Shown here: positions 5,073-5,693 of the stretch, in pieces
Layout: the number at the start of each line of letters is the position of its first letter
How positions within the stretch are numbered: the stretch's first letter is position 1
From: Intestinimonas massiliensis (ex Afouda et al. 2020)
Lineage (GTDB): Bacteria; Bacillota; Clostridia; Oscillospirales; Oscillospiraceae
Direction of reading: 5' to 3'
Length of the DNA stretch: 5,693 bases
Assembly: GCF_900626285.1 (NCBI RefSeq)
Contig: NZ_LR131147.1
Coordinates: 2,733,773 to 2,739,465 of the forward strand
Position numbers and translations under genes: made by a program
Notes under the pieces: generated by a model
The model's database searches: none
The model's input: the letters and a program-made list of their open reading frames with translations, nothing else
What the model was told of the DNA's origin: nothing

Positions 5073-5693
5073 TTATTTTGCCTGTCCACCCCGGACCAGC
5101 TCCAGCAGTTTTTCCCGCTCGTTGTCCTCCGGGTGGGCCAGGATGTGCTCCGCCAGGGCTTTCTGGACAGCTCCGATCTCCTTCCCCCGGAGGCCCAGGG
5201 CGGCCAGCTCGCCCCCGGACAGGGCAAGGGTTCTGACCGCCTCCCGCTCGGGGTGGAGCACCCCCTGGCGGAGGACCCGCTCCACCGGCAGGGCCTCAAT
5301 GGGGAAGCCGGTTTTTCCACAAAAACCCCGCCAGCGGGGGATACCCTCCGCCGGGAGTTCCCTCAGCTCCGTCAGATCGGGGCAGTTTCCCGCCGGATAC
5401 AGGTGGGCCAGCAGGCCCAGCCGGATGGCCTCCCCCGCCCACTCCGGCCGGGGGGACAGGAGGGTCTTTTCCAGCTCGATCTTGATCCGCTCCCCCGACA
5501 CCAGGGCGGCCCGGGAGGCGTTCCGCCCGATGGCGGCCAGGGTATTCTTCTCTATAGCGAAGCCCAGCTGGGCGGCGAACCGGAGGGCGCGGAACATCCG
5601 CAGGGCGTCCTCCCGGAACCGGGTGTCCGGGTCCCCCACGCAGCGGATCACCCCCGCCGCCAGGTCGACCCGCCCCCCGAAGGGGTCGATGAC
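5073..5693 (-). CDS. cca: CCA-adding tRNA nucleotidyltransferase, C-terminal part
   Basis: This enzyme adds or repairs the CCA end of tRNAs in the cytoplasm. The visible 206 residues are the C-terminal half of a class II enzyme; the N-terminus with the catalytic DxD motif lies beyond the right edge. The frame is open right to the edge, beginning VIDPFGGRVDL, the end of the palm (neck boundary) segment. It continues with VGDPDTRFREDALRMFRALRFAAQLGF at about residues 19-45 of the fragment, of which REDALR (27-32) contains the EDxxR motif that recognises the incoming nucleotide. After this come the helical neck and body (SGERIKIELEKTLLSP around 70) and a divergent helical tail ending LLELVRGGQAK. 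The tail has no separate HD domain signature that I can see. A GTG at 5651 is internal and is not the start. The stop lies 42 nt before yqfC. Confidence 0.95.
   Translation of the reverse strand, partial: VIDPFGGRVDLAAGVIRCVGDPDTRFREDALRMFRALRFAAQLGFAIEKNTLAAIGRNASRAALVSGERIKIELEKTLLSPRPEWAGEAIRLGLLAHLYPAGNCPDLTELRELPAEGIPRWRGFCGKTGFPIEALPVERVLRQGVLHPEREAVRTLALSGGELAALGLRGKEIGAVQKALAEHILAHPEDNEREKLLELVRGGQAK

Overview
The window is a compact, one-directional block of chromosome from a GC-rich, Gram-positive, endospore-forming member of the Clostridia. All genes lie on the minus strand. The placement rests on the yqfC-yqfD sporulation pair, on the Firmicutes-type arrangement yqfC-yqfD-phoH-...-ybeY-...-era, on strong AGGAGG-type ribosome binding sites and on the very GC-rich third codon positions. 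The Oscillospiraceae (Flavonifractor/Lawsonibacter-like gut bacteria) are my best guess, partly because the transposase-like protein resembles those common there; this is an inference, not a search result.

In transcription order (right to left) the layout is: the C-terminal half of the CCA-adding tRNA nucleotidyltransferase (cca, cut by the right edge); yqfC and yqfD, a sporulation pair; phoH, a PhoH-family ATPase; an unnamed 160-residue protein with a CxCxxC motif; ybeY, the rRNA-processing endoribonuclease; a REP-associated tyrosine transposase (RAYT); era, the 30S-assembly GTPase; and the beginning of an unidentified ORF that runs off the left edge. Genes are packed with 4-nt ATGA/GTGA overlaps or gaps of about 10-40 nt. 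I see no convincing promoter or terminator, and there is no gene-free stretch over 50 nt, so the block is probably one transcription unit. Several starts are GTG and were chosen by ribosome-binding-site spacing and stop/start overlap.

Functionally the block joins RNA metabolism and ribosome maturation (CCA addition, YbeY, Era, possibly PhoH) to sporulation genes. Compared with the Bacillus subtilis order (yqfC-yqfD-phoH-yqfF/pgpH-ybeY-dgkA-cdd-era-recO), the pgpH position holds the CxCxxC protein and the dgkA-cdd position holds the RAYT.

The most interesting part is the RAYT. It sits seamlessly between ybeY and era: its start lies within ybeY, and its stop overlaps the era ribosome binding site. 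Its own reading frame contains two 25-nt REP-like palindromes in opposite orientation (23/25 identical). A third, unrelated palindrome lies directly at the ybeY stop. Housekeeping genes elsewhere in the window look intact and ordinary.
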